64,000 bases of DNA from contig NC_092366.1 in the NCBI RefSeq assembly GCF_030848805.1, positions 17,860,620 through 17,924,619 on the forward strand, given 5' to 3'. Made by a program: the position numbers and the translations under genes. The notes under the pieces are model-generated. The model saw only the letters and a program-made list of their open reading frames with translations, had not been told where the DNA came from and made no database searches. The DNA comes from Temnothorax longispinosus (lineage: Eukaryota; Arthropoda; Insecta; Hymenoptera; Formicidae). Positions 43,961-57,272 of this stretch are shown one piece after another. How positions within the stretch are numbered: the stretch's first letter is position 1; every line of letters begins with the position of its first letter.

Positions 43961-46900
43961 AAAGTTGACGTTGACGGTAGGTCCATCGTTATCATTTCGA
44001 CTTCCAGCCAATCACGTGCCAGTATTGCCTCAGTACCGAACCGATTGTAAATATCTGTATTGCTACCGACGTGATATCTTATCGTGGATTCTTGTTTCTG
44101 TCCGCTTTTTCAAAAACGGAACAAGTCGCGAACCTTAAATCTGAGTTTATTTATACGTTACGATGAAAAACCGTGGCATTTTGGTCATAAGTCAGCTTTC
44201 TTAGGGAGTTAATCGCGGCTAAGGGCAAAGAGACAGGTGGAAGAGAGACGAGAAGGACAAAGAAATGGAAAAGGACGAAATAAGATGACTCGGTTTCCTC
44301 TTTGAGATTAAGAAGCGGATAAAGCTGGGGCCAGAGAAAAGGCGAGCTATCACCGGTCGAGCTCGGGGTCTTTAAATGCATAACACGTTTAATCCTTCGT
44401 AATACCTTGCCCCTTATCGTTCCTTATCTTTGAGCGAAGGCGAAGGCTTTTCTCTACTTGCGTCCACGTTGCTCGCTGTTGCTTCCACCGTCATTTTGCT
44501 TGTCCCGCGGGCCTCTCTATCAGTCGGAATACCCCGCCCTCGTTTCTGTATTTGACAAACGTGGCCGGCAAAATAGCGACGTGAATAGTAAAGAGAAGAA
44601 GGATGAAGAAGTGAATGAGCAACGGGGAAATCTCTGTCTCGGAAAATAAACCATCCGTGACGCGGTCGCAGTTTCGAGTAAAATTTATCCCACGGGTGTA
44701 AAAAAAGAGCGGAGAGATGCTCTAAATCCGCTCGCCTTTCTCCAATCGGAACGAAGACGGAAAAAGCAGGTTCCGTATTCCGCTGATCGTAATTATTTGC
44801 AGATTATAGAAAATCTCAACTCGAATATTTTTTAGAATTATTACGAGTTAGTGGAAAGTTATGAAAATTAGAGCTGTAAGTAACATTAAAACTACCAAAG
44901 GGATCAAAAAGTGACTTGTTTAACATTTTTTAAAATAATAATTTATTTTTAAAACATCACAATTTCTGAAATTTTCTCTGACTTTTATTGAACTATACAA
45001 ATAATTAATTTTATTGTGTGTTTCTTTTTTTATTTTTTTATTTTTTTGGTAGAAAAGAAATAAGGTTAATCTTCGGTAGTTCTAGTGTAAACATTTCGGT
45101 CAAGCCGAAGTCACTCTCACCGCGAGAAAGAAACGCTCGAGACGGTAAAATATTTGCAAACGATTTTGCCATATGCACATCGTTGACGATCAAAGCGACG
45201 ACGTCCACGGATATAAAGGACTCGCGTGCTCTTTCGACTTTATGATCGGAATAACGCGAGCGGATTTAACTCGCTCATATTCTATGAAAAATTCGCGTTT
45301 CGCTTACGGGTTTCCTAACGTCTCCGACGTCTCTACGATAATGGGGATTACGTGCCAGGCGGTCTCACGTGGATGTAAAAAATAGAAGAGACGCGTGGAG
45401 AAAGCCTTAGTCGAGCTTTCCGCGCGGTGCCTTCGCGCCTGTAAAAGGAAACTCCGATACTGTAGTCCCCGAATGACCGGAAAGTGATTCGTCGAATCGG
45501 ATGCGGCCTCAATGATGCCGCTGATCGTGTCTGCCTCGCTATTTTACGGGGAACAACGGCGGGCGGCGAATGGGATGCGCCACAATGATAAAACAAAACC
45601 TTTCATCCTCTTTTCAGTCAACCAGGCATTTTCCGTCGAGATTACACAGCGCGAAAGAATCTCGCTCGCGCGGTTCTCGTCTCTGCCGACCGGATGCTGC
45701 CCGATCGACCGACCGGATAACATTATGACGGAGGGATGCATGCGCAACGGTAAATCCGTGTTATTTCGGACGTAATGGAATCGATAGAGCGGACGGGCGC
45801 GTGTTTACTCGCGAAACAAGCGGAGTCAACGAAAAACGGAAGATTAAAATGGGACGCGGCCGGGCGATCCGTGCGTTAAACGAAAATATTTTTTCGCGAG
45901 CAGCCGACAACGTGATGAACTCGATATGTTTATTCCCGCCGGGCGCGCGCGCGTGATACACGTTTTTTTTTTCGCGACCAGAAATGCTCGCCCGGACGCG
46001 CGTACGGCCAGCCATTTTGCAAATATATATGTTCCTTCTTTCTCTCCGTAAACGCGATGGGAGGTAAGGCGATTGGAAGAAAGGGGGGAGCTGGGGAGAA
46101 TTATCTCGATCGACGCAAGATGAATCCGCGCGGTACGTGTCTCTCTCGCGACCGGACGGATGCCGGCGTTGCGCGAGTCAACGCTGCAGCGAAGAAACGG
46201 ATAAAAGGAAAATATATATAATATTTTTTTCTCCTCGAAATGGCGAACAGTTCGAGGAACGTTGCGGCGATCGAAGAAAGGTGGAATTGAACTCCGGGTT
46301 GGCGTGTGTCCGCGCAGTTGCCGCGGAGGCCGCGCGCGTAAAGTACAATGTCCATTAAGCTGCACTTACGGCGTCGAGTGTGTCAGTGCTTCGCTTTATC
46401 GATATTATCGTAGCGCCCATTTAGGCGCTATGTGCGTACAACGCGATTACAATTCCAGTCCACGATCGTGTTTGCAATTCCAACGGCGGGGCTTAAATTA
46501 ATTTGACCGTACCCGGGGAAATTGCCGCCGTAGGCATAATCCGGTAGAATTTTTAAAGGGGCACACGGTGCGGAGCAAGACCGCGTATGGACGCGAAACG
46601 GGAAATAAACGTTCTGTCCTGTCTTACAACACGGTCATAACGAAATACGCCATTAAACGAGTGGCCGGACTGTCTTGCGCCGCGCATACGTGTAGACAGC
46701 GGAAATAAAAACAGGGAGTAATTTGCATAAAATCGATTTGCTGGATTCGCCGTCGCGGTCGCGCCGCCTCGGCAAGCGTTCCGGCGAACGAAAGAAAAAT
46801 TCAGGATAAATACGAGGACAGGGTAGACGTAGACAGAAGCGCGGAGGTCGCACATGGTTTATATCCGGTACCGGGTGTGAGAAAAGGGGCAATCGGCTCT

Positions 46901-49900
46901 GACTTACGGTCATTTAACATCCTTTAGGCAAATAAAAATTGAATGTAAGGCAAATGTTATTTTAACGCGACTGGGAAAGAGAAAAATCTTGTTATTTCTT
47001 GCGTCCGTCAAACGTGTTGTACAAGCACCAAATGTGGTGCATATAAATTTATCCTCGACTTGCGCCGGTATCTACCGTCAATATTGTGTCTATTGCAACG
47101 TTACATTCGCCTGTGATACCGCTCGCTAAGCGACGGAAGCTGACACTTCCAGTCTGATGTCGATAGAATGAATCGTCAATAGTTTCGCTCTTCATATTTC
47201 GCGCAGCACCGACTCGGGAAATTCTAGGAAACCACGCGGCGACTGAAGCAATCTCTCGCGCTCCGTGAGATTCCTCTTTTACGTGTATTCTCGCGTATGG
47301 AACATGTTCATCGCGACATACGTGATACGTGAGCGCGAGAGAGCTAGGAAGGAAAAGAGGGAACAAATCGTAGGGTGGGAGAGGGATAGGAAAAGACAAA
47401 TGGAAAATAGAGGCTGGGGTCAGTGCTCGGGAAGAAATAGGATTTATCCCTTCCAAATAACCGGTACCTGTCGGTGCCCGTCGTTCGCAGGTTCCAGTTG
47501 TAGGAACTTGTCACGAGGAACGACGACGTCGCACCGTCCGCTTCGTGAGAATATTGCGCGAGAAGCGGAGAAGGAAAAAAGGACGTAGCACGAGCGGAAA
47601 GATTGAAGAGTTAGCGTGGGAGGACCAGGAGCGAGGAACGGGAGGAGCGGAAGATGGAAACGTTAGATTTTTCGTGTTCCTCCCGCAAAAGAGAGGAAGT
47701 GGATGGAAAAGCATTAGCGGGCGATAAAACCGTTCTCTCGTCTCCCTTCTTCTTTCTCCGTCTCTTTCTTTTTCGCTTCTCCTCACCTTTCCCCGATCGT
47801 GTCGTCTTTTTTCGCCGTATGTACCTCTGTCTCCTTTATTGCCGCGGAGAGTGCGGCGCATTTTTGTCGCGCATTCAAATATTGTGCGAAGAAGTTCGAT
47901 CCACTTTCGAGAGTGCAGCGACTGACGCGACGGCTGGGAGGAACGTCGGATGGCGTGAGTAAACGAGTGTAATGTACCGTGCAGAATAGCTGGATGTGAA
48001 TGCGCACGAAGCAACGATAAAAGTTGATAGCCCCCTTTGACGTCAGTAAGTTTCAATCTCGCACAATTTTGAGGTATAGTGTTTATAATATTCCGTTAGA
48101 CCCCTTCGCTCTTGTTTCTCGGTGGTTTTCCACGCGTAAGCTCTTCCCACAGGGGCTCTCTTATTCGCGTGTAGCGACCGGAAGCGATTACGTAAGGCTT
48201 TGGCCAAGTATCTCGCAACGTGGAACATTATGCTAATCGCCAGCGAGCCAATACAACTCGTCGACGATTCGCTCTGCTCGGATCCATAGATTCTGAAATA
48301 ACCGAGTCGCCCCGCGACAAAGGCGTCGTCCAGGTTTCATTCTTTCGAATTTCCAGGGGAAAATTGAAGCACTCTCTCTCGTTCGCGCGGTAAAGGGCAC
48401 TTCCCGCGTTCGCGAAAGGCCGCTTTGCAAAAGATAGAGAGACCGCCGCTGGAAGCCAACCGGAGAATAACCGGGCGGAATCGACGAATTCACTCGGGCG
48501 TAGCGCGGACACATCCGCGCGCATCTCCAAGATTTCTTCGACAGTTCCGCTTCTGCGATCTTGAATTCGCAAAACCGCGGGCATTCCACTCGTGTTTTAT
48601 CCATCGGTGTATCTGTGTCTTCCGTTTACTTTGCGAGCTCGCGTCGATTTGTGCAGAATGAAAGAAGAATGAAATGTACTCTTAATTCCAAGATCTATTT
48701 AAGATAGAATTTAATGTATTAACGCGTTCGACGCGCTTGTATTCGGTGATTAAATTTATCTGTAATTCTTATTTTTTTATTTACACAGTCAATTGCATAG
48801 TCAACTGCTTCGTGAAGCTTTTTTGAGAATGCGCAGATACCATTAATGCACCCAATTGCTACACTTAGGTAAAATAAATTTCATATTTTAATAGATTTAT
48901 TATCCATCTGTATTGAATTCTTTAATTGTCCTCTACCTGATTTGTTTTTTCTCTTTAATTAAGCTGTAAGATAACGTAAAATGTTAATCTTCTTTTATAT
49001 TTCTTAGACCTCCCTCGCAGCTTTGCACACACATATACACGCACACGCGCGTATGTTTATTAGAGAATCTTCAAGAAGCCGGATGTGCCCTTTAGCTTAA
49101 ATTAGATGATGCGCCCAAAATTAATCCGACGTAGACGGCGTTTTCCGCGTAATCGCATTTGCTTAAGTGACACTCCAAGGCTCCCCGGGCCTTTATTGGT
49201 CCTCGGCTTGATTCAAGTACCAATTATTTTCGGGAGATTAATGTTAAGCGCATGGAAGTTGCGCTCGCGAACGACCAACGGAAAATTTACCGCGCTAAGA
49301 GAAAAACGGATATGTTCGACGATTATCTCGTGGAGAGAGGGAAAAACGTACTCAATGCGTGGCGAATGTCGGTATCCACTTGCGATTACCCGCGCTTTCG
49401 CGTTTGCACTTTGAATGCACTTGTGCAGTTGCGAGAGTCAGACGCGGTATTTGCGGTGGAAAAGCATTTCTTTCTCCATGCTCTTCTTTCTTTGCCGGCG
49501 TTCGTTATTTTTTCCGCCAGAACGCCACTATTTTGGTACTTTTTTCCCCCTTTTCCTTCGTTCGTTCTTTCTACTTTGCGTGGTCCACCGTCCTGCGGAA
49601 AAAGCTTCTTAAAAGGTGGTATCTACCTCTTTGTGCACGCGCGCTCTCTTGCTGCTGCTTTCCTTCTCTATTTAAAATTCCTCGAGCTCGTAATTTTTAA
49701 TAATGTTTATACAAAACTGTGTTAATACAGAGCCGTTGCTCTGCAGTGTTAACACCTTAGCTTTACTTTATACTTTTCCCGGAAAATATAATTGTCTCAT
49801 TTTATATAATCTTTAATAGATGATCCACATCGTGAAATATTTTCCATGCAGAAACTTGATACGCTTAAGAGATGACAATTATTTCTTATGCGATGTTATT

Positions 49901-52900
49901 TGACGATTGATTAATCTTTTTTTTTGCTTCAGTAAATGAATAAATTTTATCAATATTTTAAAGATTGATTGTAAAGAGATATATTCGTATATTTTTCTGA
50001 TATAATTAAATGATCTCCATGTGCATTCTACATGTAAAAGATCATGTATTATCCTGTATACATGTATTATGTATTATGTATCCTCATTGGGATTTAAATT
50101 ATTATTACGCGTATTGATAAACGGAAACGAAATTGTCTGTTATTTCCATTATGCAATATTTATACCTAAAACGATAAATGATACATGAGATAAATCAATA
50201 TCGGGCACTCGCCGGGGATAATTATCCTGGAAAAGAGTAATTAAACGCGGCCTAATATTTCTCCAGTGCGCAGCGCAGATATTTACAAGCAATTATCGCG
50301 CACTTGTGCAGCGCAGCATTATTTTTGTTTTACTCGAAATTGGTGTATAACTTCGTATCAAGTGTATTAGCTGGCAGCGGCGCGCTGTTAGCTTAATTGT
50401 CCGCGCTGCAACGCGAATGACACGATTAATCATTTTGAGCCGGTGCGTATCAAACAATTGAAGTTGCGAGCTACGCTGGACTAAATGGACTGAAGTAACC
50501 TGTCGTGTATCTGTGCGAACACGTGCAGTACATAATGGGAATGTGAGTAACGTGACGCGTTGCGATATGATGATGGACAATGTGACAGGCGGACTAAGTG
50601 GAATAACTTATAATATCCTGAATCAAAGGTTTGAGGGACGCTCGCAAGTGTTTACGTGCGCAATAAATATTATAAGGCACGTTTATAATTCTGGGAGACT
50701 ACAGTTACATTACTATTTGCGCTACGTGAAATATAATATCTTTATATATTTTTCCTGGGGAAATAATATTGCGATAATAATATATATATTGAAGTTTCAC
50801 AATGAGTAATCAGATATTGTCAAAATACTGCTTGTTTTATTCGGATATCAGATACGTTCTGCTCTCAGTCAATATGTCGCATTCATTAAATTATTATTAG
50901 TGCCGTTACTACCATTTTGTAATTATTATTATATACAATTAAAATTATAAATTGTTATTTTATAATACCTTTCTGTACATTTACATTTATAATATGTTAT
51001 TATTATGTTAAAACTTTTGAAGTGATTTCCTATAAAATTATGTTTTTGATCTTTTTCTTGGGGAAAGTATACTAAGCCAATTTTTATAAGTTTATTTTAA
51101 TCTCTTCAGAGATGAACGGACTATGATTTGATCGCTTAGTTTTAAAAAATTATAATGTTATTAAAAGTTACGAGCAATCAAAGTTTCAATAAAATTAATT
51201 TTTTTCAAAACATAATTTAAAACTAGAAAAGAGCTTATTACGAAAATACATTATATGAAAAAAAGAAACGTGAAGACAGATAGCCATATTTTGTTCTATG
51301 ATTTTATAACTACATCCTATCCTAAGAAGGAAAGAAGTTATTTATATTATCGCTAAAAATTGGATACCTATCTACAGGTTAATGATTTGTAATAACGTAA
51401 TCTTTGCACGACGAAGTTCAAGCCAACATCGGACGTCTGCAACGACGTTCCACCGTTGAGATTTCATCACGGGTAACTAAAGGGTGTCATAAGCAGCTGC
51501 TGTGGACAAGAGTACTTGAGAGCATCTCCTGCTGGTTCCAAACTTGAAAATAGCTCCGCTTCGTGCGTTAGTTTCATCTCAAGATGAGACGAAATTGATA
51601 ATGAAATTCGATAGCACGTTCAAGTTTTAAGAATCGTGCTAAAAAGCTGATTTCATATATTCGAAAGCAAATATAAGTCTGATATAAATCATTGTGAATT
51701 GTGACGGGATATAAATTATGGAATAACTAATGAGTCAGAGGAGATACGGCTCATACACAACGATTTACGAAGAATTGCCAAATTAAATTAAATTTTAATA
51801 ATTTAAAATTCACGCTAATAATCGGAGCAAAATGTAACATGTATAAATGTCATATATTTTTTACACATTTTATTCTTAATATGGTACACGCACATTGAGA
51901 GATGTATGTACGTTATATTTCTTACAAATCTATGCAGCGTTGTTGCGCAAACATCGCGTACACATAGCGAAATCATAATTTTAGATGAAATCTACTACGG
52001 GTAGATCTCGATCGGCGCGCGGCGGGTGGATTCGCGAACGTCGAAAAGCTTTCGCGTCGACGAGCGGATCTCGGTTGTATCATCGAGCTCTCTGGGAGAT
52101 TACTACGATCGCGGGAAGAACGCGGTCGATGTTTTGGAATTTCGGAGAGGATCAACAACGGGATGGCCCCCGCCTGACGGTATAACCGACGGATAACAGA
52201 CTAACGCTTCGTTATACGCGGACAATAACTGCACCTACCCGTTATACCTGCCGCGCTCGTGTCCGTTGAATTATTTATGCAATTAGGCGTCATCGCTGCA
52301 CGTTATGCGTATCCACCGTGAATCTACGCCGCCGACATCATTGGCCGGCGTATATCCGTCGATTGACGGGCGTGGAAAGACTGCGTTCGATAGCTGATTT
52401 CGCATGAATCGATTCATCGCCACCGCAAATTTCCGCGTGGCTAAGTTACAAGAGTGCGGCCGGATACGCGCCTCCGCCTCCGACGCAGCTTCCGATTTCA
52501 TCTTCTCCTCTCCGCGCCACGATAACGATAGGCGCTACATCCATTTATATCACGAGACAAACTCAGATATATGTCGCGCGCGAGATGTTAATTCTTGGAT
52601 GACACGGTGAAAATTAGTAGATAACAGAGAGAGCGGGAGAGAGCGTGAACAGATTTATCGCTGTCGTGCTAATTGACAGTGAATTACGCTATATTTAACG
52701 AAGTCGGCAAATCGCGATCGCGAAATTGAGTTGATAGATAATATTTCGTATGTAAGCATATATGAATTATGCTTTCGCGTTTCAGAATGCAACACACATA
52801 TGGAACACACACAGATATTAAATTTAATTTTGTTTATACCGCATTAAACATTCAGTTTTGTTTTGCCCACAAAGTACGGCGGTGTTTCCCAGTGAAAAAG

Positions 52901-55035
52901 GACCGCCAGACCCCGCCGATATATTCGCCATTAATCGCTATACCAATTAGGAGCATCTCGGCGAGGAAGTAATCCGGAAAAGTTAGAGGTAAACGAGCTG
53001 GCGCTCGCGAGCTCTAACGGCGAGACTAATGGCGGAAGTCGAATAATTTGAAATAATGTACGAAACTTGGGCGAGCGATTTGTTCGGCGAGTTTGTAGCC
53101 CGTGAAACACTAATTTTTCCTCTACGTGACCATCCGACCGGCTCGTCCGTACTATAATTCGTTTTAGTAGTCGCGGTTCGAGCACCTTCACGGGCGATTT
53201 ATTATCTCGCGAACGAAAAACTCTTAGATCTTCCTCCCTTCCCCGGTTGGTTCATTCGACGCGTGATACGCTGGACGATCAGCGAACTCGTTGGAAAGTG
53301 GAAATCTACTCTAAGTACGTGACCGGTGATTTTCGCGATTTATACTTCCCCGCTACTCGTGCATAGAGTTCTCGCGCAAATGCCTCATGCGTTTTTGCGC
53401 TTTAAAAGGCCGAACGTGTTCGCGAAAGTCCTCGCACGCGCGTACCGCCACGTGTCCAAATGTTTTCATCGTTAAAGCCCTTCGAGAGTCGGCGCTATTT
53501 ACGCGCGTAAGAGGATCGCAAAACCGGTAAAACTGCAAGCTTGCGCCCCCCGCGACTGCGACAAAATTGTCATCGCCGAGATCTTGGTAACGTGCTATTT
53601 TCGTTCCAGTCGCGCGGACTGCAAATCGCCTTTGTAAAGTAAGCTCGTTGCAAGCCGGGCATGAATTCGCGACGCGTCAGCGCGACGAATACGAAACTGA
53701 TTGCTTTACAATACCGGCAACAAACGCTCTTCCCTTCCCATCCCCGCCGTTGTCTCGCGTCTCTGTTTACACGTACCTTAAATCTCTCGCGCCCTCCCGT
53801 TACACCCGTTACGCTATATTTGCGTATCGAGGCATGCTCCACTTGACAAATCGACCAGCTTGGAAAACTCTTGGTTTCTTCTTTCGCGCGTCGTCAGCAT
53901 CGGGACACGCTGGTTCTTTATTCGTGTCTTTTCTGTCTTTTTTTTTTACTTATTTTCCCGCCCGTAAAATATTGCGTTTACATAAAGTTTTCATTTATAC
54001 ATTGTGTAGTCAGATTTAATATTTAACGTTTATTCGATCTAGTATTACGCAAAATATATATAATTTTCTGTATTTATTTATTTACGGTGTAAGTTTCGCA
54101 TAATTCTTTTACGCCGCTGTTTGTGACTCCAAACGTTTGTCGTATTGTAAATTGATAATCCTGTCGACGAATTTTTGATATCTCTATTTGCGTATATTCA
54201 CAGCGCGTATTCTAGAGACACGCTACTCTCTCGTTTCTGTGTATATTTTACACGCGGAAAATATCGAGCGTGCAATATCATATCTGCTTTCGCACAAAGT
54301 TTATATCAGCTTTTACATTGTTTATAATTTGAAGTAAAATTGCATAAAATGTATCGGTACCTATAAAATTTTTATATTTTACGTTAATTACTCCATTAAA
54401 TTTTCCATGTTCTATCGTATAATTGCCGCTTGTAAATTGTGAGCTTGTTGGAAAATTGTTGATTTCTTTATTTTTGCCCGTTTTCAACGCATTTCTAACG
54501 CGACGCGCCACTTCCTGGTCCATGCGTGATGGTCCTGCAATATTTTGCTGCGTGTAACGAAATTTAGCATTTCTTTTATTATCTTCCTAGTCATAGAAAT
54601 TATGCAAAACGTACACTAAACTTTTTTTTGCTTTTTCTTCAATGTTGTATATGCTATCTTTTTACGCTACATTGTTATACTATGTTCCACGTTCCACGCG
54701 AATAAGTTCACGTGCTCCATTTGCCTGAAGAAACAAAAACGCCATATGTTTTAACATCGTTTTGTTTGACATGCTTATAAATACATAATTTTTAACTGAA
54801 ACGTGTCATATTTTGTTATTTATCGTTATTGCCGCTGCTATTGAATCTTAGAATAAAACAGAAAGAGAGAGAGAGAAAGGGAGATTATTTTTACAATTTT
54901 ACCACCGCATTACTATCGAAGCGAATTTCCGGAATCGTTCTAAAATAGAATGGACCACCGACTAACTAGTCGTTCGCGCTTGTATAATATCGAGAGTCCG
55001 GGAACCACGTCATTATTAGTATGCTAACGTAAACA

Positions 55036-55136
55036 TTACTGCCCGTGGCTATGCAGAGTGCTAGTGTAGTCGGTAGCGTAATCCGATACTGTTGTAGGTT
55101 GTGCCGCGGGTAACTGTACCAAAACTGGGAAGTCTA
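55036..55136 (-). other. Candidate terminal coding exon, gene unknown
   Basis: A long pyrimidine tract runs into ATTGTGATTACAG at 55137, followed by 32 codons and TAA. The peptide starts DFPVLVQLPAAQPTTV, continues SDYATDYTSTLHSHGQ and ends there. The composition looks coding and the acceptor is among the best in the window. I cannot name the gene; its other exons would lie at higher coordinates on the minus strand, but I did not find them. The candidate exon at 55423 is on the opposite strand, so both being real would require nested or overlapping genes. Confidence 0.38.
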
Positions 55137-55422
55137 CTGTAATCACAATTGGTAGCAGAAAGATAGGGACAGACAGCAAGGGAGAGATAGAGGGAGGGAG
55201 CGAGAGAAAATAAAACATATTATAGTTTGTAATTAATTTTATACAAAAGAGATAAATGCGTCATAATTTGCGAGGATTCTCCTTTGTATCTTAGATTTTT
55301 TTAGTTTATTTGTTTAATCCGATGAACAATCTGTTCGAAAAATCAAGATGGAAAATCACCGGCGTGCCAAGGAAACCTAGCGCGAAATAAAATATGTATC
55401 GACCTCTCTCGTTTCTCTCTAG

Positions 55423-55500
55423 CCAGTCTAGTTCGTGCTGCAATCCGCCAGCGAATCTATCGCCCTCGATTTATTATCCGCAAAACGAGTCTGGCTGGCC
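55423..55500 (+). other. Candidate 78-base internal exon, gene unknown
   Basis: A strong acceptor (CTCTCTCGTTTCTCTCTAG) is followed by 78 bases and a consensus donor, GGCC|GTAAGTTT. One frame encodes QSSSCCNPPANLSPSIYYPQ and then NESGW with no stop; a second frame is also open and the third has an early stop. The length is a multiple of three, so it could be a cassette exon (phase 2 to 2). I recognise no protein family in it and see no partner exons nearby. Confidence 0.38.
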
Positions 55501-57252
55501 GTAAGTTTGCCCGCAATCGAATTTGTGGTGGACATTGCCGGACTAATCGATAGAACAAAAATAGGGACATGAAACCTTCCTTAGTTTAATCAATGATTAA
55601 GTAGAACAAGAAATTGTGAAAATAAACTTTCAACTCTCGGCACTGCAGCATTATCAAATTTAATGAATTCTTCTAGAAATATAAGATTATAATTCATTTT
55701 GTTAATTAAATGGATTGCTACAGATGTCAGATCCGTTTTTTGTAAGATTATTAATTTTTAATCATTATTTGATTTTAATATTATTTCGTTTCTCATTGGA
55801 TTAAGATTATATTTTAAAGTTTTCTATACCGTATATTACAGCGTGCACATTGCGCTTGAAAACGCTGCAGCTCTGATTTACCAACGACGGCGGATACATA
55901 TGTCAAACTGTGACGGCTAGTGGAGGCTTTAAGCACGTGATCGGCGATTTCTTTGAATTATGCTCCAATTCGTTCTCGCGTTTCGTTCTAAGCGCCTCGA
56001 GGTAATCGAGCGTCACGCCAGATCGCGTTACAAAAATCGTTTCTCGAGGCGTGAGGATCCCGCGCCGTTGGCGTTGGCCGGCACTTTATTGGCCCGTCCG
56101 TGACGCGAAGACCGCTTCTGAGTCTGACTAATGGCGGTGGCTGACTACTGGCGCGGTCTGACTACGGCGATCGAGTTATCTTGTTAGCGCAATCGATATC
56201 GGCCAACTGTGAAGAGAGGAGTTATCTTGTCAAATGATGCCATTTCAGTTCTTGACCTGTTTTTCTTCTCTTTTCGTAATTGAAGGAACAAGTGGACGAA
56301 AGAGGCACACCATACTCGTTTAAAGATTAAAGCACCTAAATGGAAATAATTGTCTTTTTATCAATATTCTATAAACTATATTTTAAGATTGATATATTTA
56401 AATGTTCAAGTATAAAGTTTTCCACTTCTTATGAAATTACTCAATTATTGGTTTTATTCTCCAGTCAGATATGCAAGAGATATTTATTATCTGTACCTGT
56501 CACACTTGTATTTTCTTTTTCTTTTTTAAATCAGCCAATTTCGCTTCGCGCAAAAGTAAGATAAGTGAACTCCGATAAGAGTCATCGCGCAAACAAAATT
56601 TGCCTCGCTTATACAATGGACTACAAGATGTATGATAATTTCCTGCGAATAATTCAGCAAAATGACAAAAATAAATTACTTATTGTAGTCTTCCCTTTGC
56701 CATTTGTTATATCTCACTGCAATTTCGTACGTCGTTGGAGATACGACGAAAGGATGCCATTATCTCAAGCAGGCACTTTACTCACGCATGTTTGCTCTGC
56801 GCAAATAAGTAGATACGCAAATCAGCAGCGAGCGCGAAGGAGAGCACGCTCTCGCTTCCTTAATAGCCCCTGGCAACTAGCACATTTTAGCGCGCCAATT
56901 GTGCCAATTAAAAATTTATACTCAGACTCTCGAACGGCTTCAAATCGGTGCTATCGATTGCACGGAAGGTATATTAAAACGAATTTGTTCGTTGCGCATT
57001 AGAGAGAAGATAATGTTAAACATAGCTGAGGTCGAGGTCAAAGCTGCATTTGACGACGCATAAGAAGGTCACGATGGGTCTCCGAAAGGTCACACATCAT
57101 GAAAACTTTCCTTCCTAACTTCCGTAGAAAGAAGTTTCACGCAAACTTCTGCCGCGAAGAGCCGCCTAATTTTTCTCAGAGTATTTACTTGTCCTAAGAT
57201 GTTTGCAACTCGGTCCTGTGTCACTCTCTAGGAAATATCTAACGGAAACGCA

Positions 57253-57272
57253 TGTGTGTGTGTGTGTGTGTG
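57253..57272. repeat. (TG)10 microsatellite
   Basis: This is a perfect TG run. Confidence 0.9.

Larger units (their letters stand above)
34743..55035. other. Gene-poor region, no supported gene
   Basis: CpG-rich blocks (36000-38200, 40550-42340, 43100-48650, 49000-49700, 51980-53850) carry overlapping chance open frames, the longest being 201 codons on the plus strand at 37303-37908. The blocks between are AT-rich and empty apart from simple repeats. The openness on both strands and lack of domains argue against coding; such blocks could be regulatory DNA. Confidence 0.55.

Noticed and set aside
45844..46365. 173-codon minus-strand open frame
   Set aside because: It is a CpG-rich block with overlapping frames on both strands and no recognisable content.
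47511..48056. 181-codon minus-strand open frame
   Set aside because: It is driven by GA/CT-rich low complexity, giving arginine and glutamate runs, and has no domain.
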